Shown here piece after piece: positions 20,601-30,694 of a DNA stretch of 33,985 nt. Made by a program: the position numbers and the translations under genes. Source of the DNA: Pelargonium nanum (Eukaryota > Streptophyta > Magnoliopsida > Geraniales > Geraniaceae). The stretch covers positions 1-33,985 of the forward strand of contig JAYMTF010000552.1 of the NCBI GenBank assembly GCA_036897485.1. The letters run 5' to 3'. Within the stretch, counting starts at the first letter, position 1. Each line of letters starts with the position of its first letter. The notes under the pieces were generated by a model that saw only the letters and a list, made by a program, of their open reading frames with translations, was not told the DNA's origin and ran no database searches.

Positions 20601-23572
20601 AAGTCATTTTACACCCAAACATTAAGTGTGTGAAAAACTCTAGAATAATACTTATATTGAAACAGTGTTAGTAATTTTTATATATTTTTCTTTTAAGTAG
20701 ATAATATCGATTCCTTCTCTTGTTTGTCCTTGAAAGCTAGCCTCTATGGAGTCTGTTCGAGGAGTAAATGTTCCGATGTATACCACCCTTAGACGAACTA
20801 CAGTGGTTTTCACAATGATTGTGGAGTATATTCTAGTGCGACAGAAGTACACAAATTCTATTGTCGGAAGGTAAAACAACCCTTCCATAACTGCTGCATA
20901 CTGTCTGCTGTTTTGACCTCAAATACATATCTGCAGATATTTTCTACTATGGTTATTTAATCATTTCTATAGTATTTTAACTATAGAAGCTTCATCGGTC
21001 AATTTCAAGGGTTAGCTAACTGTATTGTACATTTAAACATACACTCGAAAGTAATGCAATGAATTCTTAATATATCATTGAAAATTATTGGACAAACAAC
21101 TTAAATCTGTTTTTACATATACAACCATAGAATTCTTCGAGCGGTGTTAGATTAAGCAAGTACATGTGACTGAGGAATGAAGACAAATTGTATGCAAAAA
21201 GTGATTATCAGTGATGTTAAATTCTTCTCCTAGTATTCAAGACGAGGACTATTCTTAAAATTGACCTTTAATTTTCGATGGGCTCTTTTGAGTTTTTATT
21301 TCGATACATCTAGTGCAGTTAATATGTACCTTATGTATAATACTACCTCTGTTTCTTTATTAAAAGATCTTGAGCTATAAGAACTTTGCCTCTGAGCTAT
21401 GTTGGGTTTTAAAGAAAGTTTCTAGGGTTAACTCTTTAGTGGTGACTTGACAACAAGCTGATCTGAGCTTGGTAGAGTTTGGGAGCTGCCTGTGTTTAGT
21501 TAATTGTTGCAGCTTTGTTATGGCTTAAACTGGGAGAGAAGCTTGCTCGAGGTTGTGCTCCCCCTTCGCTCAACTTAAAGCTTAAATCAGCCTTTAAATA
21601 TTAAAATTTTCATTTTTTTTGTGTGGTAGATACTGCTTATACCTGTGTAATCATACAACACAAGTTGCTAATGTCTTTTTTGTTTATTTAAATAGCTGTA
21701 AGGTCTTTGACTTAGATTTATATATTTCTAATTATCTCATTGAACTGAATAATTTTAAGGGTGTTATCAGTGTTGGATTAATTGTTCTTGGAGCACTTGT
21801 TGCGGGGGCCCGGGATTTGTCATTCGACTTCTATGGCTATGGTGTTGTCTTCCTAGCAAACATTACCACAGCAGTATATTTGGCAACCATAGCACGGATT
21901 GGTGATTCTTCTACCTTTTACATTTTTGGAAATCTTTAGTCATTTCCGTTTTTGTAGACTGACGCTGATATTTTTTCTTTTCTCAGGGAAATCCAGTGGC
22001 CTTAATAGTTTTGGTCTTATGTGGTGCAATGGTAATTTACAATCCCTAACCTGGTTGATGGTTTTAAACTCTCCTATCACTTTCATTTACAGTTAAATAA
22101 TGGGTTATCATTTTGGTTCCAATACAACACAATTTGCTTTTCCTGTTATAGGAATATTGTGCGGACCATTTCTGCTGTTCTGGACATTCATTCGGGGTGA
22201 CTTGGAGAGGACAATGAATTTTCCTGATCTGTTCTCTCCTGGTTTTCTGGTACTTTCTGTTTTGTTAAAGTTCTTCTCCATTCGGTAATGTGTCTTTCCA
22301 CACACAAGCGTACATATATGCATATACTTTGGTTCCTTGGAAAGTCAACTGGGAGGTTTCTTTCTGTAGGAGATTACGTAGATTTTTCGTTAACCTTTGC
22401 ATACTGGTTTCATTTATATACTTTGGTTCCTTGGAAAGTCAACTGGGAGGTTTCTATCTGTAGGAGATGACCTATATATCTTGTTAACTTTTGCATACTG
22501 GTTTCATTTACTTCTAAGATATTTGTTGCTTATAATTGATTCCAATCTATGATTCACACATAATTGGTATAATTATGGTATAATTACAATTTTGAAGTTT
22601 AGTGCTCTAAAATTTCATTTGTGAATGAAGCTTACTGTTTTATCTTGTGGGAATTAATGTGACTCTTGGTTTGCATTCAAATTACAAAGACAAAATTGTT
22701 GCACTTCTTTAAAACAGATGCACACAGAGACATGTGTTATTAACATTTACTTAAAGCTAGTTTCAAAGAGATTTTTAGGCATACAGCTTTTTTCACTGTC
22801 ATTGAATTTGGTAGAGGCTTGACATATGCCATTTTCTTTTCATCTTTTTTTTCTTGGGCAGGTTGTGCTGCTGTTTTCCTGTGTTCTTGCTTTCTTTCTG
22901 AATTACAGTATATTCCTGAATACTACTCTCAATTCAGCACTTACACAGACGATTTGTGGTAATCTGAAGGTATGTTTTTTTGTCAGCCACTTCACTGTAA
23001 CTCGCATGAATAATGCACACAATTTGGTACTAACAATAAATGAGATGAGTAAAAGATTGGCGACTGCCGAGCTTTAGTTGGGCTTGTCTGATCTTGTGCT
23101 ACAAATGGGCCTAACAGTGCTCTGCTGGTTTCATGATACACGCGATGTCCAACATAGGAACAACAATAAGAGGGACAATTGTTTTATTTATTTCTGCTAT
23201 GTTGGAAATTTCAATATGCACCTCCTTAAACATCTTTTTGTTTTGTTGTGTTCATAAACCTCACATTCTCATGACCAAGTCACTTTTGGACTCTGCATCC
23301 ACGTTTTCAGATTTGCTTGTAATTATGTCATTTCAGGATTTTTTCACAATCGGGCTTGGTTGGATTGTTTTTGGTGGTCTGCCATTTGATTTCGTGAGTC
23401 CACTCTTAACTCTTTATTCAGATGCTACCATTTATTACCTTCTTTCCCCCCATATATTTAACCTGTGAGATAACGCTATGATGTGTTTTATTTGCAGTTG
23501 AATGTTACTGGGCAAGTTCTTGGTTTCATAGGTTCGGGTTTGTATGCCTTCTATAAGCTGATAGGGAGATAG
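17692..23572 (+). CDS. UGNT1: UDP-N-acetylglucosamine transporter UGNT1 (ten exons)
   Basis: This is a Golgi nucleotide-sugar transporter of the drug/metabolite transporter superfamily (NST/TPT branch). The Arabidopsis member UGNT1 (At4g32272) carries UDP-GlcNAc into the Golgi for N-glycan maturation and sphingolipid glycosylation. Exons: 17692-17854, 19600-19676, 20182-20343, 20737-20870, 21771-21901, 21987-22031, 22152-22249, 22862-22969, 23337-23393, 23498-23572. All join in frame to 349 residues, a normal length. Diagnostic stretches are FKGSAMTRKGAYAAISYMSC, LFNKAALSSYKFPSANVIT, GVNVPMYTTLRRTTV, ARDLSFDFYGYGVVFLAN, NYSIFLNTTLNSALTQT and the C-terminal LYAFYKLIGR. About ten hydrophobic segments are visible, with a hydrophilic cytosolic N-terminus. 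The ATG at 17692 is chosen because the family's LLPVSDPP motif follows it directly. Introns 3 and 7 carry a MITE and a tandem duplication. Confidence 0.93.
18387..18512. repeat. Interspersed repeat copy A (intron 1 of UGNT1)
   Basis: Positions 18387-18429 (ggcgggtgttcgcgaacac, then attcattgggg and cgggtataagt) match 24418-24461 closely. A second block at about 18490-18512 (attgagattattttttctc) matches about 24482-24512. The two therefore belong to one dispersed family. Neither has coding capacity. Confidence 0.5.
20428..20673. mobile_element. Stowaway-like MITE in intron 3 of UGNT1
   Basis: The left end contains tgtttcaaaataagtgacac and the right end, reversed, contains ctgtttcaatataagtatta. 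Both resemble the plant Stowaway terminus that runs on from CTCCCTCCGTTTC into AAAATAAGTGTCA. The outermost bases are decayed, so the TA target duplication cannot be confirmed. About 245 bp, no open frame. Confidence 0.45.
22323..22510. repeat. 94-bp tandem duplication in intron 7 of UGNT1
   Basis: Positions 22323-22416 and 22417-22510 are two adjacent copies starting tatactttggttccttgg and ending tactggtttcattta. They differ at only a few sites, so the duplication looks recent. It lies wholly in the intron. Confidence 0.9.
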
Positions 23573-23698
23573 TGGTTATAGCTACACACAAACATGTCAT
23601 TGGATTAGAGGTAATGAATTGCTCCTACCATAACCATTTGACTTGTGAAAGAGATCTGAGTCCGACTAGGTAGGAAGAAAAAGAAGAGTAACTGATTT

Positions 23699-23749
23699 TA
23701 TATCAACTATCATAGCCTATCAAAAAAAAAATATATATCAACTATCATA
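23699..23749. repeat. 16-bp direct repeats around a 19-bp poly(A) insert
   Basis: tatatcaactatcata occurs at 23699-23714 and 23734-23749. Between them is gcctatc followed by A's and ata. This looks like the last bases of a retroposed RNA with its target-site duplication. Confidence 0.55.
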
Positions 23750-24417
23750 TCCCAATTTTTATGATGGTAGTGGATTATGGTGTATATGTGATTGGCAGCT
23801 CTTTTTGGATTTCAATTATGGATAATTTGAATGAATTTTGGTGAAGAAACATTGCTTATACCCATCTCAATAGACAAACAAAGGTACAATATATTTCTTT
23901 TTCTACTAAGTTGTGGATAGTTGCGTGCATCATGGGCCAGATCTCTTCGACTGTGAGTTGAATTGTACGTTTGTGTCAATTTGAGCTGAATGTCCGATTG
24001 GTCCTATGCTGAATTGCACACGACCATGTGATCGATCAGACCTGTGCCGAATAGTTTCGTATTTTTGCACTTTTCGTGTGACATGTCCTGTGTAAATTGT
24101 TGGATTTTAATTTTCTAACATAATTTTCATAAGAAAATGCAATCTGACACATGATAAAGATACAAGCACAACAAGATACGCAGCCAGAAATGAGAACACG
24201 TCAAAACGTCGAGAATGGAACAAAATTGAAGAAAGCTAAAAGGTCATTCTAGCACAAAAATAGCAAAATTTGGGATGCCAGACAAGGGTTCTTGCTTGAA
24301 AAGTTGTTTCAGATCGAACAACCAAGTAATCTATTACACAGAAACCGATGGAGGAACGAAATATCAATAGTGCCCGGAAATTCTGTCATGATTCAAGACA
24401 TGAGATAAATGGCTCCA

Positions 24418-24512
24418 GGCGGGCGCACCGCGCCCACAAATTCATTGGGACGGGTATGAGTGCTGAGAGTATCAGCCAATAAATCATTGTTGAGATTTTT
24501 TTTCTCGTCTCA
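24418..24512. repeat. Interspersed repeat copy B
   Basis: Partner of the repeat at 18387-18512: ggcgggcgcaccgcgcccac, then attcattggga and cgggtatgagt, followed by tgttgagattttttttctc. Confidence 0.5.
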
Positions 24513-24747
24513 GTCTCATATGTCACTACCTTTAAAAGAAAAATGTCGCAATATCTCATTTTGTAAAGTGAATTGTAGTCCCATATGGTTAACGGAAATC
24601 TCTGAGCAAGAGGATACAAAACAAGGGTTTCATCAACAAGATTAGCACTACAATAAAAGAAACAATGAAATTTTCTGCTAGCTGTTAAGAAAATCAGTCA
24701 TATACGTGTATATACAATATTAGTTGAGTGACGAGTACCTCTAGGAG

Positions 24748-27700
24748 TCAGTCTGAGGCAACAATGCCAGCTTCCTTCACAAGCTTCTCAGCCAAAGCAG
24801 AGAGTCGGATAACCTCTGATTTAACTTGAGTGAAACAATCATTGTCCTCAATCAAACTTAGGATATGATCAGAACCATTTTCTCGGAGGACAATATCACC
24901 CTCCATGCTCGAGCTAACTTTGTTTAAAAGTTCATGACTCATATCCGCAAGTTTATGGAGAGTACTAGTTGCAGCTTCCACTTCTAGCTGAGCTGCCTCA
25001 AGTTGGAGCTTCTCTAAAGCCAAGTCCCCAGTACTTCTCTCACCCATTCGCAAATCATTAGCATCTTTAACCCGCTCTTTCTTCATCCTTGTTACTTCAC
25101 TTTCCTTTGCATCTAATGTACCAAGAACTGTCTTGAGCACCTCTTCTTTGATTGTGAGGGCCCTCTGTGTCGCTAAAACTTCCATCTCTTTTGTTCTCAA
25201 GCTTTCTCTGATCAATTTGAGCTCTGTCTCCAGGTGTTGCATTCTATGTTCACTTTGTTTCTCTGATGAAGGATTTAGCAACCCACTTTCCATCTCATGA
25301 AATGGCCTAGATGCGCCATGATCCTCATCCTTAATGGAAGTAACCAGTTTGCTCGTGAGCTCAACAATCCGCTCAACAGCAGTTCCAGTTTCAGAAAACT
25401 TCAGCTTTGTGCTATTTAACTCATCTTGCATTACTTGAACACATTCATCTTTCTCCTTCAGGATTTCAGTTGCTTGAAGAAGCTGCTCTTCTTTATTGGT
25501 CATAAGTTTCTTGAGCTCCACAACCTCCTGGTTTACTTCTTCCAACATTTCTCTTGCATTCAGTAGTTCATAATCTTTCTCCTCCAAGATCAGCTTAATA
25601 GCAGTCTGCTCAGATTTCAAACGCTGGATCTCCAGCTTTGCCTCCACCAATTCTGATTCTTTAGCTTGAAGAAGATTTTCGGTTTCTCCAAATTCTGAAT
25701 TTTTTTTAGCAAGCTCTAGATGGAGAACAGACTTTTCCTGGATAGCCTGCTGCAAAGAATCTCTCTCTTTCTTCAACTTCTCCTGCAACTCTTCCATTAG
25801 TTCCTTCTCCATAGACAAGTCCCGTTCAAGTTCCTTGTTTCGAGCCTCTGCCACCCTCAACTTTACTTTCTCGTTCTCCACTTCTATTTGGGCATCTTTC
25901 AAATAAGTCATGTATGAGATAAGACTTGCCCTTTGCTGTTCTAGTTCAGCCATTTGGTTTTGGAACAGCTGCTCTTGCTCTAAAATTTTCCGTTTTGAGG
26001 ATGCAAGAGATTTTTGAGAAGAAACCAACTCAGATCTCACATGAGTAAGGAGGCTCTTCACTCTCCTAATACCCTCCATACTTTCATTTTGATTTGCTGC
26101 TTCCACAGCCAAATTCTGTAGTTCCTTCCGAGATAGTAGCCACTCCACTGTCTGTTTCTCCAAGATGGTCTCTGCACTTTTTACCTTTTCCTCTTCCAGC
26201 CTTTTCAGTGTCACAGAGACTTCTAGCTCTTCTTCTTTCTCCTGTAAGACCCTTCGCAATTCTTGAAGCTCAATTTTTTGTTTCGCCACAACTATATTGG
26301 CTTTATTCAAAAGCTGAGCCTTAGATTTAAGTTCATAATCAATCTTGGAAGCTTCCTCACTCTTCTTGGCCAATTGATCTCTCATTTTATCCATTTCATC
26401 TTCCTTCATCAGCAGTGCAGATTCTGCAGCGGCAATCTCCTGGTCTCTCTCCTTCAACTGATGCTTTAGATATTCTATCTGCCTAGCTTGAGAAGCTATT
26501 TTAAGATTAGCTAGCTTGAGCTCCTCTCTTAGTTTTTCCTGCTTGGAATAAGCAGCAGCAATTTCTCGTTCTCGCTGCTCCAAGGCCTCCTTCACATGGT
26601 TCAATTCATTATGCTCCAACATGACCATCCTTTCCGCGTCCTGAAGATCATCTTCCTTCTTCAGGACCTTCAATGCAGCCTGAAGATCAGACTCCAAGAC
26701 TTCTAGGTTAAGTCCTAGCTGAATATCTTGAGGAAGATGAGAATCTCTACTCATCTGTTCTTCCAGTTTTTGTGCCCCTGCAAACAATCTCTCAAGAACA
26801 ATTCCTGCAGGTTCAGCTGCCCCATTGTCATTGATGCTTGTCTTCCCATTATCGAAAGCTGATTTAATGTGAAAGGTATTGCCTTTCCTTTTGGTGTATG
26901 TCAAGAAAGCTAATCTCTTGCGTTTCCTATTGAATTTCAGAGGACATAGCTGCAGAAACATAGCAATGTTGTAAATAAAACCGTTCTTTAATAGAAGTCT
27001 ATTTCTCTTTCCTCCACCCAGACACAAAAGAAAGGTGCTTTGGTCCCAACTATTAGTAAGAATGCAGGCTATGTAGAAATTCTGGAATTAATAGTTTCTT
27101 TCTCCTTACCCACCCCAAAAAGGATGCAAATAGATGCAACAAATAGTAGAACTTCCATGATGAGAACACAGTATTTTCGAATATCAGAACATTATAGTTA
27201 GCATCCTTCTATATTTCTTTAACTTTTGTAATTATGAGCCCTAAGAAATTGGTTGTAGATCCTATGAAGCCTTGCAGATTAATCTTCTTTTAGTACTAAA
27301 TTGGGCATTGTTGAGTCAAATTTGAGGTTCCGTAAAACTGTAAGAGTATCATAAATTGCACAATGCAGGTTGCTATAAATTAGGGGAAAATACACTTCTT
27401 TTAGTACTTTGTAAAATGATACGGGTAGGGTTCTGAACTAAAGACCTCTTTGCATTTCTGCTGAGGATGATACAGATGACTAAGATGAGATAAATGCTAG
27501 TTTGTAGGGGGAGCACATACTTGAAAGGGGACTAACTGGGGTCTCAATAAAACCATATAGGCTATATCATCTCCAAACATGTTCCTCCCATGCAAGAAGA
27601 TATAGAGAAACTATATTGAAATTAGAGATGAATTTTGAATACCGATAAAACCCATATCAGTACTCCCTCTACCCACTTCCAGGGCCAAGGCAAGCACAAT

Positions 27701-29319
27701 AATGGAACAGAAATGTTACTAATCAATTGCAGAACTCTTTAATTGTGCCACACCCTTTTAGCAGTCAATCATCAATAGAAGGAGACCATGGCTACTTTCT
27801 AAACTGGAGTTGTTTCCAATCTATTGGTTTACAGGAAAAAGGGTAGGAGAGTTTCTAAAGAGCATAAAAACACTGGAGCCAAAAAAAAAAAAAAAACAAT
27901 CATTTGCATTTATGAAACCTTATCTTTCCTATAAGGACTAAGTAGGGCAAATCCAAGTATAGATTTCAATCAATTATCACCACCCTAGCTCCATCACCCA
28001 GTCCTCTATGTGATATCATTTCTTTAATATGTCTATGATGTTAGAGAGTAAATCTGCAGAAATTATAATTAATATAGATTCTCAATTACATTTATATGCA
28101 TGATCTCTTCTATTGTAATCTTTTTGTTATTCACTTGCCTTTTTAGTTATCATTGATAGTCAAACTATCAAGCCTATAAATAGGCTCTCAAATGTACTCA
28201 TATATGAAGATGAATAATATATATTCTCTCTTATATTTCAACAAATTGTGGCATGATTGGTCCTAAAAGTCTTTCTGGGTAGAGAGTGTGAGATATAGAA
28301 ACCCTGAAAATAAGGAAAACAGTTAACTCTGAAACAAACTGAACTATTTGCATTGATACTCTACTATTTCCAGACTTCTCATTCTAATTAAGCATTTTTG
28401 AGAAGCCCTGTTTGGCATGGAAGAAGTAGGGGGTTAAAACAAGATAGAGAACACAGAGTTGAACCCAAAAGTTCCCTTGAAACCTTGAACTAGTGGGCAC
28501 CATTCAACTGAGCAAAAAAAAAAGAGAGAGACCGTTTCAGATTTTGTTGAAGTACAATAGTTAGTAGCCAGTGTTTCAACAATGGAAACTATAGAATCAA
28601 ACCAAAACTCCCAAATTAAACTAGTCTACCCCACAAACAAAACAAAAAACTTAGCGTAGGAACTGATAATGTGTAATAAATTCTCAAAACAGAAATTATG
28701 TCTATCTCTTGCTCTTTCGTTGAGATTAATCATGCTTATAAAAATTATGGAGCAACCAAAACAAAAGATTAATAGTAGCTAGTGTTTCAACAACTGAACC
28801 AAAACAATCAAATCAACCTACTTAAGAACTAAACCCATCATCATCATCATCATCATCATCATTCATCAACAACAACAACAACAACAACAATCTCATATGC
28901 ATATTGAAAAATCACAAACTGTGATTTTATTTATATTTTTATCATATAAAAAAACAGCAGTAATAATGCAATTTCATGTCCGCCTCTTGCTCTTTCAACA
29001 TTGAGATCATTCATGAAAAAATCACACAGAAACCCAAAACAAAAGACTAATACTAGCCAGTGTATCAAGAATCGACACTCCACAACCAATCAACCAATCA
29101 ACCAAACCAAATCTCCCAACACAAACAGGTCGAGAATTAAGCCTATCCAAACACACACACACACAAGAGATAGAAATTCTACAACTACTCTGAGATTCAA
29201 AAAAGTAGTTGTTGAATTTCTTGGAAATGTCTTGCTTAATAAAAAAGAGAAAGTACCTTGCAGCAATTGAGAGAGGGAGTGGAGGGAAGATAAGGTCGAA
29301 GAGAGGCTGAGAAGGCCAT
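24748..29319 (-). CDS. MRC: Chloroplast coiled-coil protein MRC/PII1 (starch granule initiation)
   Basis: Two exons, 29257-29319 and 24748-26949, join in phase 0 to 754 residues, near the length of Arabidopsis MRC/PII1 (At4g32190). MRC binds starch synthase SS4 and sets granule number in the plastid. Exon 1 (MAFSASLRPYLPSTPSLNCC) plus the basic, serine/threonine-containing start of exon 2 form a plausible transit peptide. The conserved block AGIVLERLFAGAQKLEEQ and then NLEVLESDLQAALKVLKKED match the family. The rest is almost continuous heptad coiled coil, ending with LALEKLQLEAAQLEVEAATS and EKLVKEAGIVASD. The open frame runs on past 26949, but TTTCTGCAG|CTATG is a good acceptor and the extension has no family likeness. 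The roughly 2.3-kb intron holds an LTR remnant and microsatellites. A short upstream frame (MCMRGCAFS) ends 18 bases before the start. Confidence 0.9.
28039..28243 (+). mobile_element. LTR remnant (Copia/TRIM-like) in MRC intron 1
   Basis: It begins TGTTAGAGAG and ends TTTCAACA, the TG...CA ends of a long terminal repeat. CTATAAATAGG at about 28174 is a TATA box, followed by an aataatata poly(A)-like word. Directly after the end, aattgtggcatgattgg resembles a decayed initiator-Met tRNA primer site (aattgTGGTATCAGA). No second LTR, internal genes or target duplication were found. Confidence 0.45.
28836..28890. repeat. Compound microsatellite (CAT)9-(CAA)8
   Basis: Nine perfect CAT units at 28836-28862, four spacer bases, then eight CAA units at 28867-28890, all within MRC intron 1. 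Likely length-variable. Confidence 0.95.
29151..29164. repeat. (AC)7 microsatellite
   Basis: Seven AC units near the 5' end of MRC intron 1. Confidence 0.85.
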
Positions 29320-29390
29320 GTCTCACTCTCAACACAGCTAAGAAAAAGCACATCCGCGCATGCACATTTCACAAATGTCTGATACTGAAC

Positions 29391-29422
29391 ACGACGAAGA
29401 CGAAGATGAAGATGAAGATGAA
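29391..29422. repeat. (GA[C/T]GAA)n repeat in the MRC leader
   Basis: gacgaa repeats turning into gatgaa repeats. On the transcript strand this is a TTCATC/TTCGTC run in the 5' leader. Confidence 0.8.
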
Positions 29423-29559
29423 TCTCTTGAAGTTGCAGGAAAGAATCGAACAGAGTCAGCTTCCAGAGAGAGGAAGGGATTGGATTTGGAGGGAAAAATG
29501 AACAACAAGCTTCGCTTACCTTGTGGCCTGTGGGCTGGGGGTGACATCAACCACGAGTA

Positions 29560-30694
29560 TCACGTTAGTAAAAGTATTAATCTATCACTATTGTGCACCG
29601 CGTTTGGGGACCCAGCTTGCTAACCTGCGCAGGGTGTTATCCATTAATATTTGGTCTTTGTCAGTTGTCATTTCAAATGGATATTTACTGTTTTATTTTT
29701 TCATTAAAATACCTTCTAAAAATACAAATTGAAAAGAATCCACATTCCATTGGGATAGCTGTCTGATCTACCTACATCTTCCAAATCTATTTCAATTATC
29801 TCATAGTATCATATATCATGTATTTTTTAAAATAAGATTTTCAACCAAAATTTTGATCAATATTCTATATATTTAATAATATTCCTTTGTGTTAAAAAAA
29901 AAATATATATATTTCTTTACTTGAATATAGCGTTTTGTCCACGAGGACAGATTCTTAACCGTCACGTCTAGAAAAGAAAAGAGAGAAGAGTGAGGAAAAT
30001 GAGTGTCAAAGACGGGGACAAGGGTTCTCATAGGAGTCAAATCTACATCATTAACGGCGTCTAGGAAAATAAAGAGCGAAGTGAGGGATATGAGCGTCAA
30101 AGATGATGACGAATGTTCTCACTGGAGTTGTATACAATTACTCCTAATTCTTTTTCAGCAAGTAAATCGTACATGAAAACTTAAGCATCTACTTCGTGTA
30201 TTTTTACATGGGTTATAGTTCAGTTAATAAAGTTCGATTTTCATTGAACACTCATGAGAAGAGGTGAGAACAAAGTCTTTATTCTCGACATACGTTTTAC
30301 CTCCTTTCAGCTATATGTACAAATAATTGAAGTTGACAACTCAAACAAGCACTAAGACTGGAATCTAGGTTATGGGAAACGAAGCTAATTGTTGTTTTTT
30401 TGCTGCAACACAGACTATATATTTGTAATTACCCCTAAACAAAAGGCTAAAATGTTACGGAAATAAAACCCGAATCGCTGATGATTCTTCTTGAATCTCT
30501 TCAATTATTATTGTTGGAGTTAACAGGAAAATATGTATACAACAATGTGTCAAAAATTGCAATCTCACTTGAAGCCCTGTATAGTATATGTGGAACCACA
30601 AAACTACTAAGCAGAAGATTAACTAGCTGGTGTGGTTTTAGACCTGATAAAATTACAACATTCATCCAATTTGATATTTTATTTAACTTGTTTG
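29560..30694. other. Intergenic: MRC promoter side and EREL1 3' side
   Basis: No gene is seen. It holds a degenerate 93-bp duplication (29956-30141) and AT-rich DNA. AATAAA on the minus strand at 30678-30683 lies only about 12 bases past the EREL1 stop and is probably too close to be the functional poly(A) signal. Confidence 0.45.
29956..30141. repeat. Diverged 93-bp tandem duplication
   Basis: cgtctagaaaagaaaagag at 29965 aligns with cgtctaggaaaataaagag at 30058. Both are followed by a(g)tgagg, atgag(t/c)gtcaaaga, gttctca and ggagt words. The unit is about 93 bp and clearly old. Confidence 0.65.

Larger units (their letters stand above)
23573..24747. other. Converging 3' ends of UGNT1 and MRC, no gene
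   Basis: This holds the 3' untranslated regions of two convergent genes, a short poly(A) insert between direct repeats (23699-23749) and a dispersed repeat (24418-24512). No other coding region is supported. Confidence 0.5.

Noticed and set aside
21343..21380. Another Stowaway-like end (ctacctctgtttc)
   Set aside because: No partner end within the intron.
26950..27027. Open-frame extension giving a 759-residue MRC with start at 27027
   Set aside because: A good acceptor at 26949/26950 and a transit-peptide exon at 29257-29319 in matching phase explain the N-terminus better.
28836..28890. CRISPR-like or satellite array
   Set aside because: Simple trinucleotide microsatellite in a plant intron.
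29338..29550. 70-codon minus-strand frame ahead of MRC
   Set aside because: Serine run comes from the leader repeat; the conserved start with transit-peptide character is at 29319. It is at most an upstream frame.
29360..29623. Acidic plus-strand frame with repeated DEDE residues
   Set aside because: It is the antisense of the TTC-rich MRC leader microsatellite; no splice or family support.
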